From DASYML01 sp036399835 (GTDB taxonomy: Bacteria; Acidobacteriota; Blastocatellia; Pyrinomonadales; Pyrinomonadaceae): a stretch of 64,000 nucleotides of DNA. Below are positions 19,596-29,146 of this stretch, piece after piece (within the stretch, counting starts at the first letter, position 1; the number at the start of each line of letters is the position of its first letter). The stretch covers positions 1 to 64,000 of the forward strand of contig DASWMI010000122.1 in the NCBI GenBank assembly GCA_036399835.1, read 5' to 3'. The position numbers and the translations under genes are program-made. Below the pieces are notes generated by a model that saw nothing but the letters and a program-made list of their open reading frames with translations, ran no database searches and was not told where the DNA came from.

Positions 19596-20114
19596 TCACA
19601 TCTCAAATAGCTTTCTTCCCATGCGCGCCACCAGCAGGACGATTCCGTAAATCAGAATCCCTACGACGACGGCCTCCCAGTAGCGACGCTTGCTGAGATG
19701 CTCTTTGAGACGCATGAGGGTCAAGAGGCCGAGCGGGATAAAGATTAGCGCGCCCGAGATGAGACCGGGATTATAGGCGGCGATTTTTATCGTGCCCTTG
19801 ATGTGAAAGACCCCGTTGATAAAGAGGACCGTGCCGACAGAGACCAGCAGCCAGTAGAGAAATCTGAGACGGCGCGCAAGCAGCAGGCCCGCCAGCATGA
19901 GCATGAGGGCGATGCTGTTGAAGATGAGAAACTGGCTGGCCGTCATGTTCGCGCCCCTGATTTTGGTCGCGGACGGCGCGAGCGCAACGCCCGCCAGGTA
20001 TTCCTCCGTGACGTGTATCAGATAGGCGGCTGGAAAGAGCCAGGACCAGATTGCCGCCGCTTCAGACTTGACGGGAGGCTCCATCGGCAAAGCGCTTTGA
20101 GTTGTCTGCTCCAT
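19596..20114 (-). CDS. HXXEE domain-containing membrane protein
   Basis: 172 residues with four or five predicted membrane helices and the defining HVTEE motif at residues 34-38, after a first hydrophobic segment. The HXXEE family is uncharacterised; the conserved His and two Glu within the membrane suggest metal binding, but this is inference. No partner gene is evident; it converges with the FAD oxidoreductase. Confidence 0.75.
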   Translation of the reverse strand: MEQTTQSALPMEPPVKSEAAAIWSWLFPAAYLIHVTEEYLAGVALAPSATKIRGANMTASQFLIFNSIALMLMLAGLLLARRLRFLYWLLVSVGTVLFINGVFHIKGTIKIAAYNPGLISGALIFIPLGLLTLMRLKEHLSKRRYWEAVVVGILIYGIVLLVARMGRKLFEM

Positions 20115-20572
20115 CAGTAAGCTTTCCGGCGAACCCCGTTCTCACCGCGCTCTCTTTCTGCTCAAACGCCGCCCGTAAGATACCCGGCGCGAGATGCGCG
20201 AGACAAGCTATTTATCAAAATATGCTGGCAGTGGTCCAGTTTGAATTTAAAGAGGCGGAAAAACCCTTCGCTGATTTTGAAAGCGGGATGCTCTTGATGG
20301 GCCTGGACTCTTGCCAGCGCGTATGTTTTTAAGGTACAAAGGCATCGCGTTCGTTAAAGAGATTGCTCCCGACGCTTGATCCGGCGACGCTTCCAGAGTT
20401 TAGCAGGCTGACACTCTATTCACGCCAGGCGCGTGCCCGGTTGACAGGCGACTCAATTTGAAACTATTCGGTTCGCATCTGTGAGTGGGCCACAACCGGC
20501 TCGTCTCTTCGCTCTTCCTGAAAATTAGACTTAACTTCTGAGACTTACTTTCGGTTAAGGAGAAAGATAATA
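20115..20572. other. Intergenic region upstream of Oar-like receptor 1
   Basis: 458 bp between divergently oriented genes. It contains a weak sigma-54-like sequence (20486-20500) and a possible sigma-70 pair TTGACA (20441-20446) / TATTCG (20465-20470) with an 18-bp spacer. A 76-codon frame at 20102-20332 has no recognisable features. TGGTCCA occurs at 20232. Otherwise nothing identified. Confidence 0.5.
20486..20500 (+). promoter_or_regulatory. Weak sigma-54-like promoter of Oar-like receptor 1
   Basis: TGGGCCACAACCGGC keeps GG and GC at the -24/-12 spacing but lacks the TT of the -12 element. It lies 73 bp before the start codon, comparable with the much better sites before the other two receptors (79 and 85 bp). 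Confidence 0.25.
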
Positions 20573-23500
20573 ATGCGTGCGTTCCCTCCGCAATGGCTGA
20601 AGGCTACCCTTGGGCTGGCGCTCCTCTTGTGCGCCGCCACGTTGTTTTGTGCGAGCGCGGCGCTGGGCCAATCGCAGTCCAATGCCGCAGACCTCAACGG
20701 TTATGTGCGCGACCCCAACAAGGCCATCGTGGTCGGGGCCAGCGTCACGGCGCGCAACCTGGCGACCAATTTTTCGCGCACGGTCAATACCAATGAAGAA
20801 GGCTACTACCAGCTTGTACAGTTGCCTCCGGGCGAGTACGAGGTGACGGTCGAAGCTCCGAACTACAAGAAAGCCGTCGTCCCTTCATACAAGCTCACGG
20901 TCGGTGCGCGCGCCGACCTGGACCTCACGCTCGAACTCGGCCAGATTACGGAGGTCGTCAACATCTCTACGGAAGACCAGCCGGTGGTTGAAACCAGCCG
21001 CACCACGGTCGCCAATACTATCGAGCAGCAGCGCATCGAAAACCTGCCGATTAACCAGCGCGACTACTTGGGTCTTTCGACCACCATCTCGACGGTCAAT
21101 CGCGGCAACGACCGCCCGATTGGGCCAGCGCCATCTTCGGGCCTCAACATCGGCGGCCAGCGCGGGCGCTCGACCCTGGTCCAGGTTGACGGCGCGGACA
21201 ACACGGATAATTCCGTCAACGCTTCGCGTTCAACGGTCTCGCAGGAGGCCGTGCAGGAATACCAGGTCGCGACAAACTCTTACGCGCCGGAATTCGGGCG
21301 CGCCACGGGCGGCATCATCAACGTCGTCACCAAGAGCGGCGGCAACGAGTTTCGCGGCAACGTCTTTGGCTTCCTGCGCCACAAGACGATACAGGCGCGC
21401 AACGCCTTTGCGCCCATCATTGACAACGACCCGGACAAGAAGCCGCCCTTTACGCGCGTGCAATATGGCGCGACGCTCGGTGGTCCAATCGTCCGCGACA
21501 AGACCTTCTTCTTCACGGCCTTTGAGCAGCGCCGCCGTCAGGAGTCGGCCTTCTTTACGACGAACGTCACTAATGGGTTGGGCGGGACGTTTACGCTTCC
21601 CGTGATCCCTGGCCTTAACCCGACGGCCAAGACCTTTAACAACATCACACCGGCGCAGGCCGCCTTCATCGGCTCTCTACTCCAGGTGGGAACGCCGACC
21701 GCCATCTGCCAGGCACGCACCTACGCCTACTTCGCTTCGAGCGGCGGTTCTGTGGCCCTGACCGGAACCAATCCGCTGCCCAGCCCGAATGACGGCAGCC
21801 TCTGTCCGGCCTTTAGCCCGATTACGCCCGGCGCTATCGGCTCGCGCTTTCTGCTCGCCGGAACGCCCATCCCTTTGACGACCAACGATGCCGGACAACT
21901 CGTAGCCTTTCGCCCGCTGCAAGGGCTGGCGCGCGTCTTCCCCATCTCGGAAGCGACGACCTTCTTCTCGCTGCGCGGCGACCACAGTATCAATGATGAA
22001 AACCAGCTCACGCTGCGCTTCGGTTATAACCCTAGCGACCTGACGGGCATCCAGGACGAATCGCAGAACCAGACGCTCGGCCAGAACGACTTTTCGCGCA
22101 CGGGCATTCAAACCCTGCGCGATCTTTCGTTCGTCACCTCTCTGACCTCATCTCTGACCGAGAGGTTGATTAACGAAGCGCGTTTCAGTTTTAGTCGTCG
22201 TCACGCGACCTTCTTCTCGCAGACGCAGGAAGGGCCTGCCTTGCAGATTGCGGGCACGGCCTTTATCGGTCCGAACCCATTCTCGCCCGTTGACCGCACG
22301 GAGAAGCGTTTCCAACTGACGGACAATTTAAACTGGGTTCACGGCACGCACACCTTCAAGTTCGGAGGCGACCTCAACTTCGTTGACGTGGCCGCGCGCT
22401 TCGAGCTGAACTTTCCGGGCCTCTTCAATTTCGGCACGACAGACCCCGGCATTTTCATCTCGGGCCTGCCCTTAGCCTGCGGAGCGGCGGGCGCGCCCGC
22501 GCCACCCAACTGCACGCCGCCGCTCACGCCCGTACAGTCTTACGGGATGGGTATTCCAGGCGTCTTTATCGAAGGCTTCGGCGATCCGAACAGCACGCTC
22601 AAGAATCGCCCGATTGCTTTCTTCGCGCAGGACACATGGAAGATAAGGCCCAACATCACCTTTAACTACGGCGTGCGTTACGACGTGGAGTTGACCGACA
22701 CCATCGCGCCGATAGCCTTCACGGACCCGCTCTCGCACATCGCGCTCTCGGCGCAGGACCTGCAAACGGCGCAGGATGTCGTCGGCGTACAGCAGGGCTT
22801 CCCGCGCGATACAAATAACTTTGCGCCGCGCGTCGGCCTCGCCTGGGACATCAACAACGACGGCAAGACTGTCCTCCGCGCAGCCTACGGACTCTTCTAC
22901 GACCACCCGCTGCTGGCCGTTGCCTTCAACTCAGACATCGCCGACGCGGCGCAGCAACAGCAATTTACAACCGTGCTGCCGGGCAGCCCTACGCCGACCG
23001 CGACGCTCAACCTCTTGCAGATTTTTCAGGGGACGGTTGTCCCGGGCGTGACGCCGGGCGTGGCCGCGAGCGCGCAGTATTTATCTGGCCGCCTGCGTTT
23101 CAACGACCAGACCTTCCCGGGTTTTGGTCCAATCCTGCCCTTCACGCTGGCCGTCGCCAAGGACTTCCAGTACGCCTACGCTAACCAGGCGAATCTGGCA
23201 ATCGAGCGACAGGTCGGCAAGAACACTTCCTTTTCGGCCAGCTATATCTTCGTCGGCGCGCATCACCTGCCGCACCCCGAAGATGTCAACGCTTCGCGCA
23301 CGGATTTACTGGCGGAGAACTTCCGCCGCTTTACCGTCGGCAATCCCGTGCTCTGCGGCACGAACGCCGCGTGCCTCGCCAACGGGCGCTTTCCCACAAG
23401 CTTTGGCGAAGCGGCGCTCTTCCCGATTCCGACCGCGAGCAATGCGCTCTTTACCGTGCGCATCCCGGGTCTGGTCGCCGTCAATAACCTGACCAACCAG

Positions 23501-24373
23501 GTCATCGTCAGCCCGCTCGCGGCCAACTTCTTCCGCCCGAGCGCGCCAAACTATTTCTTCATCGCATCGGTCACGGGCGGCGCAGTCACTCCGGCAATCT
23601 TCAATGGCGCGATAGCTGGCAGTTTGCGCACGCCTGGTCCAATCTCGCCCTTCGGCGATGTCAGCGCGCAGCTTTCCGACGGTAACTCCAACTACAACGC
23701 CATGAACCTGGAATTGAAGCGCCGCTTCTCGAACAACTTCCAGTTCCTGGCCTCTTACACCTGGTCGCACTCGATTGACGATTCATCCGACCTGCAAACG
23801 CTCTTAAAGCCGCAGGACAACCGCAACTTCCGACTTGAACGCGCCGACTCGCTCTTTGACCAGCGTCATCGCTTCGTCTTTAGCGGCGTGCTGGCCGCGC
23901 CCGCCGCCTGGCGCAACGATGCGAGCTTCTCGCGCCGCTTCTTCTCGGACTTCACCATCGCGCCGATCCTTGAGCTTTCTTCGGGTCGCCCCTTCAACAT
24001 CATCACGGGCACGGACACCAACGCCGACCAGCAAAGCTCTAATGATCGTCCGAGCGTGGCCGCCGACGGCACACTCGTCCTGCCGCCCTTCCTTTCGAGC
24101 GGAACTCTGGGACGCAACCGCGGCATCACGCACAACTACGCTTCGCTCGACCTGCGCGTCTCGCGCGCGATTCGTTTCGGCGAGCGCCTGCGTCTGGACC
24201 TGATTGCAGAGGGCTTCAACCTCTTCAACCGTTTCAACGAAGCGTCGGCCACGCCCTTCTTCACCGATGTTAACAACTTCGGCCAGCGCGGCCCCGGCGG
24301 GCGCTACTACAGCCGCCCCACGGCAGCCTACGACCCGCGCCAGTTCCAACTGGGCATCAAGCTCAACTTCTAA
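20573..24373 (+). CDS. Oar-like TonB-dependent receptor 1
   Basis: 1266-residue outer-membrane receptor with a signal peptide ending near LGQSQ. Residues about 40-115 are a carboxypeptidase-regulatory-like beta-sandwich (NGYVRDPNKAIVVGASVTAR, GEYEVTVEAPNYK). A plug-like region with VVETSRTTVANTIEQQRIENLP and FGRATGGIINVVTKSGGN follows, then a long beta-barrel with a terminal phenylalanine (LGIKLNF). This architecture is typical of Acidobacteriota Oar/TonB receptors that import large substrates or take part in surface functions; the ligand is unknown. The start has GGTTAAGGAG upstream and a strong terminator follows. Confidence 0.93.
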   Translation: MRAFPPQWLKATLGLALLLCAATLFCASAALGQSQSNAADLNGYVRDPNKAIVVGASVTARNLATNFSRTVNTNEEGYYQLVQLPPGEYEVTVEAPNYKKAVVPSYKLTVGARADLDLTLELGQITEVVNISTEDQPVVETSRTTVANTIEQQRIENLPINQRDYLGLSTTISTVNRGNDRPIGPAPSSGLNIGGQRGRSTLVQVDGADNTDNSVNASRSTVSQEAVQEYQVATNSYAPEFGRATGGIINVVTKSGGNEFRGNVFGFLRHKTIQARNAFAPIIDNDPDKKPPFTRVQYGATLGGPIVRDKTFFFTAFEQRRRQESAFFTTNVTNGLGGTFTLPVIPGLNPTAKTFNNITPAQAAFIGSLLQVGTPTAICQARTYAYFASSGGSVALTGTNPLPSPNDGSLCPAFSPITPGAIGSRFLLAGTPIPLTTNDAGQLVAFRPLQGLARVFPISEATTFFSLRGDHSINDENQLTLRFGYNPSDLTGIQDESQNQTLGQNDFSRTGIQTLRDLSFVTSLTSSLTERLINEARFSFSRRHATFFSQTQEGPALQIAGTAFIGPNPFSPVDRTEKRFQLTDNLNWVHGTHTFKFGGDLNFVDVAARFELNFPGLFNFGTTDPGIFISGLPLACGAAGAPAPPNCTPPLTPVQSYGMGIPGVFIEGFGDPNSTLKNRPIAFFAQDTWKIRPNITFNYGVRYDVELTDTIAPIAFTDPLSHIALSAQDLQTAQDVVGVQQGFPRDTNNFAPRVGLAWDINNDGKTVLRAAYGLFYDHPLLAVAFNSDIADAAQQQQFTTVLPGSPTPTATLNLLQIFQGTVVPGVTPGVAASAQYLSGRLRFNDQTFPGFGPILPFTLAVAKDFQYAYANQANLAIERQVGKNTSFSASYIFVGAHHLPHPEDVNASRTDLLAENFRRFTVGNPVLCGTNAACLANGRFPTSFGEAALFPIPTASNALFTVRIPGLVAVNNLTNQVIVSPLAANFFRPSAPNYFFIASVTGGAVTPAIFNGAIAGSLRTPGPISPFGDVSAQLSDGNSNYNAMNLELKRRFSNNFQFLASYTWSHSIDDSSDLQTLLKPQDNRNFRLERADSLFDQRHRFVFSGVLAAPAAWRNDASFSRRFFSDFTIAPILELSSGRPFNIITGTDTNADQQSSNDRPSVAADGTLVLPPFLSSGTLGRNRGITHNYASLDLRVSRAIRFGERLRLDLIAEGFNLFNRFNEASATPFFTDVNNFGQRGPGGRYYSRPTAAYDPRQFQLGIKLNF

Positions 24374-24394
24374 AAGCTGAGCATTTATCAATTA

Positions 24395-24437
24395 GAAGCG
24401 ACCGGCAATGATTAAAATTGCCGGTCGCTTCTCTTTA
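24395..24437 (+). terminator. Rho-independent terminator after Oar-like receptor 1
   Basis: Perfect 15-bp stem GAAGCGACCGGCAAT (24395-24409) with ATTGCCGGTCGCTTC (24417-24431), 7-nt loop, then TCTTTA. Confidence 0.9.
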
Positions 24438-24610
24438 TACGGCTCAATGGTCTGCGCGTCGCTTCAATCTTAATGATGATGAGCGGCAAAAGTTCGCGGC
24501 CTTGATGAGCAAACTTATGTTGGGGCGCAGGCATCGCACGTTCTGCCTGCTTCCAAGAGCCAACGCGCGGCAGGTTTGATTCTCTCCCGGAAATTGAGAA
24601 GATAAGAGTC

Positions 24611-25846
24611 ATGACAGGTAAATATTTTCCGCGTCTCGTTGCGCTTTGCGGGACGGTTCTGTTTTTCGTCGCAGCCGTCCAGGCGCAGTCGGGCGCAACG
24701 CGCCCGCGCAGGGTCAATCCCTTGCCGCCTCGTTCCGAGGAAGCTGTGTCGGAAGACAAGGGAACTCCCATCGGGTCGAACGCTGGCAGGCCAGCCGCGA
24801 GCAGAACGCCCACGACCAACTCGGGCGCGCGCCGCACGGACACTTCGCACGCCTACGCGCTGCTCCAACAGAAGCAGTATGCAGCGGCAGCGGCAGAAGC
24901 AAAGCAGCTTGCCGCCGCCAACCCGAACGAGCCTGAAGCCTGGAAGATTGCGGGCTTTGCCGAATATAACCTCAAGCAGTATGCGGAGGCCGCTGCGGAC
25001 CTTCAACGCGCGCTTGATTTGCAGCGCACCGCAGGACAGGAGGACGCCAACACGCTGGATGCTCTGGTACGCGCTTATGTCCTGACGGAAAAGTTCGAGC
25101 AGGCTTTGCCGCTCCTAGTCACCGCGACGACGCGCAAAGGGACGCCGCCGGTTGATGCTTCCATGCTCTATTATCGCGGGATAGCCGAGTATCGCACGGG
25201 CAAGAGCGCGGACGCCGAGCGCTCCTTCAACCTGGCCGTCAAGGCCAACCCGAAGGATGCCGCCTCGCTTTACTATCTGGGCCAGATTGCCTATGCGCGC
25301 AACGATCTGGACGCGGCCATCGCCGCACTCAACCGCGCGACCGTGACCGATGCACGCCTCGCCACGGCCTGGGCCTTGCTCGCTTCCGCTTACCTGCGAC
25401 GCGCCGCCGCCGCGACCGTTCCCGCCAAAGCCGATGCCGATTATTTGAGCGCCGTCCGCGCTGGCGAAGCCCTCAACGGGCTACGCACGGATGCCGAATC
25501 CGCCACGCTTCTGGGCCAGGCCCTCATCGGCGCGAAGCAATACGCGCGGGCCGCGCAGGTGCTCGAACGCGCCACAACCGCAGACGATGCGAGCGGCGTC
25601 ATGCTTTACCTGCTCGGCGTTGCGCATTCAAGAGCCAGGAATTTTCCGAAGGCTATCCTTGCGCTCGAACGCGCCGCCACCAAAACACCCGAAGACGCAA
25701 ATATCTATCGAGAGCTTGGCTATGCTTACGAAATCAGCAAACAGTACGCCAAGGCGCTCGCCGCCTACCAGAAAGGCTTGAGCCTGCTCCCGGACGACGC
25801 CGATTTTAAGGAAGCCGCCGAACGCGTCCGCCCCTTCGCGAAATAA
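24611..25846 (+). CDS. Secreted tetratricopeptide repeat protein
   Basis: 411 residues: signal peptide (LCGTVLFFVAAVQAQS), a Pro/Arg/Thr-rich low-complexity stretch to about residue 75, then about ten helical TPR-type repeats to the end (for example AYALLQQKQYAAAAAEAKQL, IAEYRTGKSADAERSFNLAV, GYAYEISKQYAKALAAYQKG). TPR proteins are scaffolds; the export signal places it in the periplasm or at the outer membrane. It follows an Oar-like receptor, but a strong terminator lies between, so no operon is implied. Confidence 0.85.
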   Translation: MTGKYFPRLVALCGTVLFFVAAVQAQSGATRPRRVNPLPPRSEEAVSEDKGTPIGSNAGRPAASRTPTTNSGARRTDTSHAYALLQQKQYAAAAAEAKQLAAANPNEPEAWKIAGFAEYNLKQYAEAAADLQRALDLQRTAGQEDANTLDALVRAYVLTEKFEQALPLLVTATTRKGTPPVDASMLYYRGIAEYRTGKSADAERSFNLAVKANPKDAASLYYLGQIAYARNDLDAAIAALNRATVTDARLATAWALLASAYLRRAAAATVPAKADADYLSAVRAGEALNGLRTDAESATLLGQALIGAKQYARAAQVLERATTADDASGVMLYLLGVAHSRARNFPKAILALERAATKTPEDANIYRELGYAYEISKQYAKALAAYQKGLSLLPDDADFKEAAERVRPFAK

Positions 25847-25849
25847 AAG

Positions 25850-25975
25850 TGTTGAGTGATGAAGGATGAGTTATCAGTGACGAATCATGCTTGATGGGAA
25901 ATGAAGAGGCCTGCCCCTGTCATTCATCATTCATCACCTTAACGCATCCTTCGTCACTTAATTCACTTGTCACCC
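25850..25975. repeat. Intergenic inverted repeat of ATGA/TCAT-type units
   Basis: Left part has GAGTGATGAAGGATGAGTTA and GTGACGAATCATG; right part has CATTCATCATTCATCACC and CATCCTTCGTCACTTAATTC. The units are complementary across a central spacer, so the transcript could fold into a long imperfect hairpin. The whole gap 25847-26002 holds no gene. Confidence 0.6.
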
Positions 25976-26002
25976 ATCTCCGGCTAAGGTAGCATCGCCC
26001 TT

Positions 26003-26515
26003 ATGAACAAGATGCTGTTTCAAAGCTTTCACGTGCGGCGCGTGATGGCAGCTTTCGCCTTTGTCGTCGCGAGTCTAATAATCTTCACGCAGGCGGTCAC
26101 GGCTGCGACCTGGAACAACATAGAGCCTCTCAAATCCAGACGCGCCGATGTCGAGCGCGCGCTTGGCAAGCCGACCAGCGAGCAGCCCGGCGAAGAGGGC
26201 GTTCTACACTTCAAGGTGATGGGCGGCATGGTCACTGTGAGCTTTGTCAACGCGCGTTTTGTCGCCAACAAAAAGCTCGACCCCGCAGTCGAAGGCACTG
26301 TCCTGCAAATCATCTTACAGCATGAGCACTCGACCGATACTCCCGAGTCAATGGGCATCTCGAAGAACTCCGATTTCAACCGCGAAGATGTGCCCAACGG
26401 GATGATTTATCGCAACCTGAAAGACGGAATCGTCTACACCTTTATCGGCGGCAGGCTCAGGACCACGCGTTACACGCCCTCCAACGACCAACTAGCGCGT
26501 GCCAGAAAGGGATAA
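26003..26515 (+). CDS. Exported protein of unknown function
   Basis: 170 residues with a hydrophobic export segment (VMAAFAFVVASLIIFTQAVTA) and a mature part beginning ATWNNIEPLKSRRADVERAL. A SmpA/BamE-like beginning (a helix followed by a GKPTSEQPG turn) is possible: LKSRRADVERALGKPTSEQP resembles the start of such domains, but no lipobox Cys is present. Only this weak resemblance supports a fold; no function is assigned. It is flanked by repeats on both sides. Confidence 0.7.
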   Translation: MNKMLFQSFHVRRVMAAFAFVVASLIIFTQAVTAATWNNIEPLKSRRADVERALGKPTSEQPGEEGVLHFKVMGGMVTVSFVNARFVANKKLDPAVEGTVLQIILQHEHSTDTPESMGISKNSDFNREDVPNGMIYRNLKDGIVYTFIGGRLRTTRYTPSNDQLARARKG

Positions 26516-26561
26516 CTGGAACGCGGGCGGCGCGGCGGCGTCAACGATGAGCTGAAAGAGC

Positions 26562-26608
26562 TTGATTGATTGAATCATTGATTCAGTTGTTCATCGAATC
26601 AATCAGCC
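26562..26608. repeat. Intergenic inverted repeat of TGAT/ATCA units
   Basis: TTGATTGATTGAATC with GATTC on the left and GAATCAATCA on the right, lying about 45 bp before the nuclease gene start. Another locus-specific member of the intergenic palindrome family. Confidence 0.6.
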
Positions 26609-26652
26609 AATAGCTTGTCTTGCAAATTCCGCGCTGCCCTGGTTTCTTCATC

Positions 26653-27882
26653 ATGCTATACCGTCATCTGTTGGATGATGCGCTACGCGAGCGGCGCGAA
26701 GAGTTCATGCGGTTTGAGCGCTCCTGGCGCGCAGATGTGCTTGATTACGTGCGGCGCTTGCGTGGGCTTGAAGGGCAGACGGCCCTTGAGATTGAGGCGC
26801 TCGCGGGGCATGGACGCGGCGCGCTGCCCTCGCCAGAATTGGAGCGCGCAGGCTCCATCGTCATCCCTTTTGGCAAGGGCTGGCGCACACACGAGGAAGC
26901 CAGGCGCTGGGCCATAGACGCTTTGCAAGAGCGCGTAACTTTCGCGGCGGACGGCAGCCAGCTTTTGCCCGGCAGGGAAATCTCCATGCCGGTCGCCGCC
27001 GTCCAGGTCGCCTGGTTTGAAAATCCGCACACACGCGACGGGAAGTATCACAAGCAGGCGCGCTGCTCCATCCTCTCGCCCAAAGAATTACTCGAAGGAG
27101 CGGATGACCGCATCAACGCCAACACGATTGTTGATTTTCACCGCTTCAAGTTAGAGACGGAAGAGGCCGCCGCGTTTCTCAAGCGAAAAAGCGGATGGCA
27201 GACGCGCGGCGAAAGAACCCCCGTCGCCTTCTTTGACGGGACTCTGCTCATCTCAATCGCGCTCCCGAAGACACGGATTCAGGATGCCTATGTGAGGGCG
27301 CTCGTTGAGCTGGTCCGGTTGTCGCGCGAGACTGAAGTTCCCCTTGTCGGTTATGTGGACCAGAGCTATGCGCGCGATCTGGTCCGGCTGCTCGACAGTC
27401 TTCCGCGCGAGGCGAATCAGCCGGGCGATGGCGCAAACGATAACTCTCTTTCAAACAACAACTCTCTTTATGATGCGCAGCTCCTGCATGCTTCTCTGGA
27501 AGGCGAAGCGCCGCTGCTCGAAGCATGGGGAGACCGGACCAGCTTCTGCTATTCGCGGCGCGAAGGGTTTGAGGACGAAGGAGGCCAGCCGCTCGTCGGC
27601 TTTACCTATTTACAGACGACGAGCGAGGGCGCGCCCGCGCGGCTTGACGTTCCGGTCTGGATTTATGAGGCCGGTCTGTTAGATGATGTGGTTGATGCTG
27701 TGCGCGCCGAATGCGTGACGGGCCTCGGCTATCCTTACGTGATAGAGGCTGCGGACCAGGCCGCCTGCATAGGCATGCAGGACCGCGCACATTTCCTGCA
27801 CGCCATACAGGATTTTGCAGAGAAGGAAAATTTAGGCTTTCGTCTTTCGCGCAAGGCGGCGAGCAAAGTCAGGCGACGTTAG
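26653..27882 (+). CDS. nurA: NurA-domain nuclease
   Basis: 409 residues. NurA is a 5'-3' nuclease that works with the HerA translocase in end resection. The first metal-binding aspartate is in FAADGSQLLP near residue 100, a second in VAFFDGTLLIS near residue 195, and a third acidic/basic segment is VGYDQSYARDLVRLL-like (VDQSYARDLVRLL) near residue 235. A charged helical N-terminus (DDALRERREEFMRFERSW) precedes the domain, as in bacterial members. The start ATG 26653 was preferred over TTG 26620, which only adds residues from the repeat-rich spacer. No HerA ATPase is in the window, but a HAS-barrel-like protein lies two genes downstream. Confidence 0.82.
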   Translation: MLYRHLLDDALRERREEFMRFERSWRADVLDYVRRLRGLEGQTALEIEALAGHGRGALPSPELERAGSIVIPFGKGWRTHEEARRWAIDALQERVTFAADGSQLLPGREISMPVAAVQVAWFENPHTRDGKYHKQARCSILSPKELLEGADDRINANTIVDFHRFKLETEEAAAFLKRKSGWQTRGERTPVAFFDGTLLISIALPKTRIQDAYVRALVELVRLSRETEVPLVGYVDQSYARDLVRLLDSLPREANQPGDGANDNSLSNNNSLYDAQLLHASLEGEAPLLEAWGDRTSFCYSRREGFEDEGGQPLVGFTYLQTTSEGAPARLDVPVWIYEAGLLDDVVDAVRAECVTGLGYPYVIEAADQAACIGMQDRAHFLHAIQDFAEKENLGFRLSRKAASKVRRR

Positions 27883-27934
27883 CCGCATCGAAGTTTTTCA
27901 GGTTCGGGTTTTAAGTTTCAGATTTTAAGATTGT

Positions 27935-28456
27935 ATGAGCAGCCAGGCCAGCCGACGCTTAAAAGAGCCAGCGCCTCAAGCCACGCCTTGGGAGCAAGAG
28001 GCCAGAGCCTGTACCGCGTGCGGCAGCCTGGCGCGACGCGACGGGGCGCGTTTCTGTGCGACCTGCGGGCGCAGACTCGAAGGCGACTATTTCCCGGCTG
28101 ATACCCTGCGCGCCTCCTATCATCAAAGACATCAACGCGTCGCCGCCCCGGATGATGTTGATGACGAGCGCCAGGCTGGTCCAGTGATGGAAATTTCCTA
28201 CGCACAAAATCGCAACGGAGCTTCGACCACGGCGCTCGCCTTTGTCACCTACGCGCTCGTGCCTTACCTCGGCATACTCTTCTGCCCGGGCGCGATGTTG
28301 ATGGGCAGCATAGGATTGGTCCGCTCCTACCGCGCGCCGCAGCAGGGCGGAAGACGTACCTCTTACACGAGTATCTTTCTCGGACTCTTGATCCTTTGTG
28401 TACAGATTTTCCTCTGGTGGATACTCTACAAAGTGCCGCAATGGGCAAAACCGTAA
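27935..28456 (+). CDS. Zinc-ribbon membrane protein of unknown function
   Basis: 173 residues. An N-terminal zinc ribbon has ACTACGSL and FCATCGRR (two CxxC pairs, residues about 28-50). A polar linker leads to two hydrophobic segments (ALAFVTYALVPYLGILFCPG and IFLGLLILCVQIFLWWILY), similar to DUF4190-type membrane proteins. It is likely an inner-membrane protein with a cytoplasmic zinc ribbon. It lies 52 bp after nurA and 99 bp before the HAS-barrel gene, all collinear; a functional link is only suggested by position. Confidence 0.75.
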   Translation: MSSQASRRLKEPAPQATPWEQEARACTACGSLARRDGARFCATCGRRLEGDYFPADTLRASYHQRHQRVAAPDDVDDERQAGPVMEISYAQNRNGASTTALAFVTYALVPYLGILFCPGAMLMGSIGLVRSYRAPQQGGRRTSYTSIFLGLLILCVQIFLWWILYKVPQWAKP

Positions 28457-28464
28457 AACAGTCT

Positions 28465-28555
28465 GGAGTCCGAGAGTTTGGAGTCAAGAGTCAAAGGCCA
28501 AAAGCTTTTATCTTTTGACTCCTAGACTCTCGGACTCTCGGACTCTCGGACTCTT
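28465..28555. repeat. Intergenic inverted repeat with tandem octamers before the HAS-barrel gene
   Basis: Left arm GGAGTCCGAGAG...GGAGTC; right arm has GACTCC then four near-perfect copies of CTCTCGGA-type octamers at about 28520-28553. The right arm ends two bases before ATG 28556, and no Shine-Dalgarno is present. It forms a strong predicted hairpin. Confidence 0.75.
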
Positions 28556-29146
28556 ATGTTAAAGCTTGCCAGGATTGTTAAATCGAATTCGCATGTTGAT
28601 TATGTGGGGCGTGTGATTGACGCTCTGGATGCGGACGAGCCGCCTTCCGGCTCGGATTTCGGCTTTGCGCAGTTTGTCTCGATTCCTCTGGAAGAGATGG
28701 AGATTGTCGGCGTCATCTACAATTCGCTGCTGGCGAACCCGGATTACGGGAGCTTCGGGCCGCGGCTTTCACCCGTGGCGGACCTCTCCGTCCTCAGCCC
28801 CGATTATCTCAACGAGCAGGGGTTGCTGATAGGGATTCTGCTGCTCGGCTGGCGCTTGGGACAGGCGGCTTACCAGGCCGTGCCGCGTCGCATCATCCCG
28901 GTTAACCAGGAGGTCTACCGGCTGGCGGACGAGGATGCGTTCGATTTTCATAAGGATGCTGAGGGGAGTCTGCAACTGCATTATTACTCGCAGGTCGTCA
29001 TGCATGCAGGCCCTTTTAGCCTTCCTTTGATAGAAGCCATCATCGAACAACTAGAACCGGCCTGCGCGCCCGAAGACAAACAGCGGCTCTGCGTGCTCAA
29101 ACAAACGCTCGTCTGGCAACGCACGGTCGGCGGGATGCGTCTTTAA
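28556..29146 (+). CDS. HAS-barrel-like protein near NurA
   Basis: 196 residues. The N-terminal 75 residues (IVKSNSHVDYVGRVID, GFAQFVSIPL, MEIVGVIYNSLLANPDYG) resemble the HAS barrel, the small beta-barrel at the N-terminus of HerA and of ATP synthase alpha/beta. Stand-alone HAS-barrel proteins next to nurA occur in some bacteria. The remainder is helical (GLLIGILLLGWRLGQAAYQ and a C-terminal helical pair), with no Walker motif, so this is not the HerA motor itself. Identification rests on pattern resemblance and context. The start codon directly follows a hairpin repeat. Confidence 0.55.
   Translation: MLKLARIVKSNSHVDYVGRVIDALDADEPPSGSDFGFAQFVSIPLEEMEIVGVIYNSLLANPDYGSFGPRLSPVADLSVLSPDYLNEQGLLIGILLLGWRLGQAAYQAVPRRIIPVNQEVYRLADEDAFDFHKDAEGSLQLHYYSQVVMHAGPFSLPLIEAIIEQLEPACAPEDKQRLCVLKQTLVWQRTVGGMRL

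Noticed and set aside
20102..20332. 76-codon plus frame between the HXXEE gene and Oar-like receptor 1
   Set aside because: No hydrophobic or conserved motif, overlaps the HXXEE gene start; treated as chance.
28520..28553. Tandem CTCTCGGA repeats considered as a CRISPR array
   Set aside because: Units of about 8 bp without spacers; it is an intergenic hairpin, not a CRISPR.
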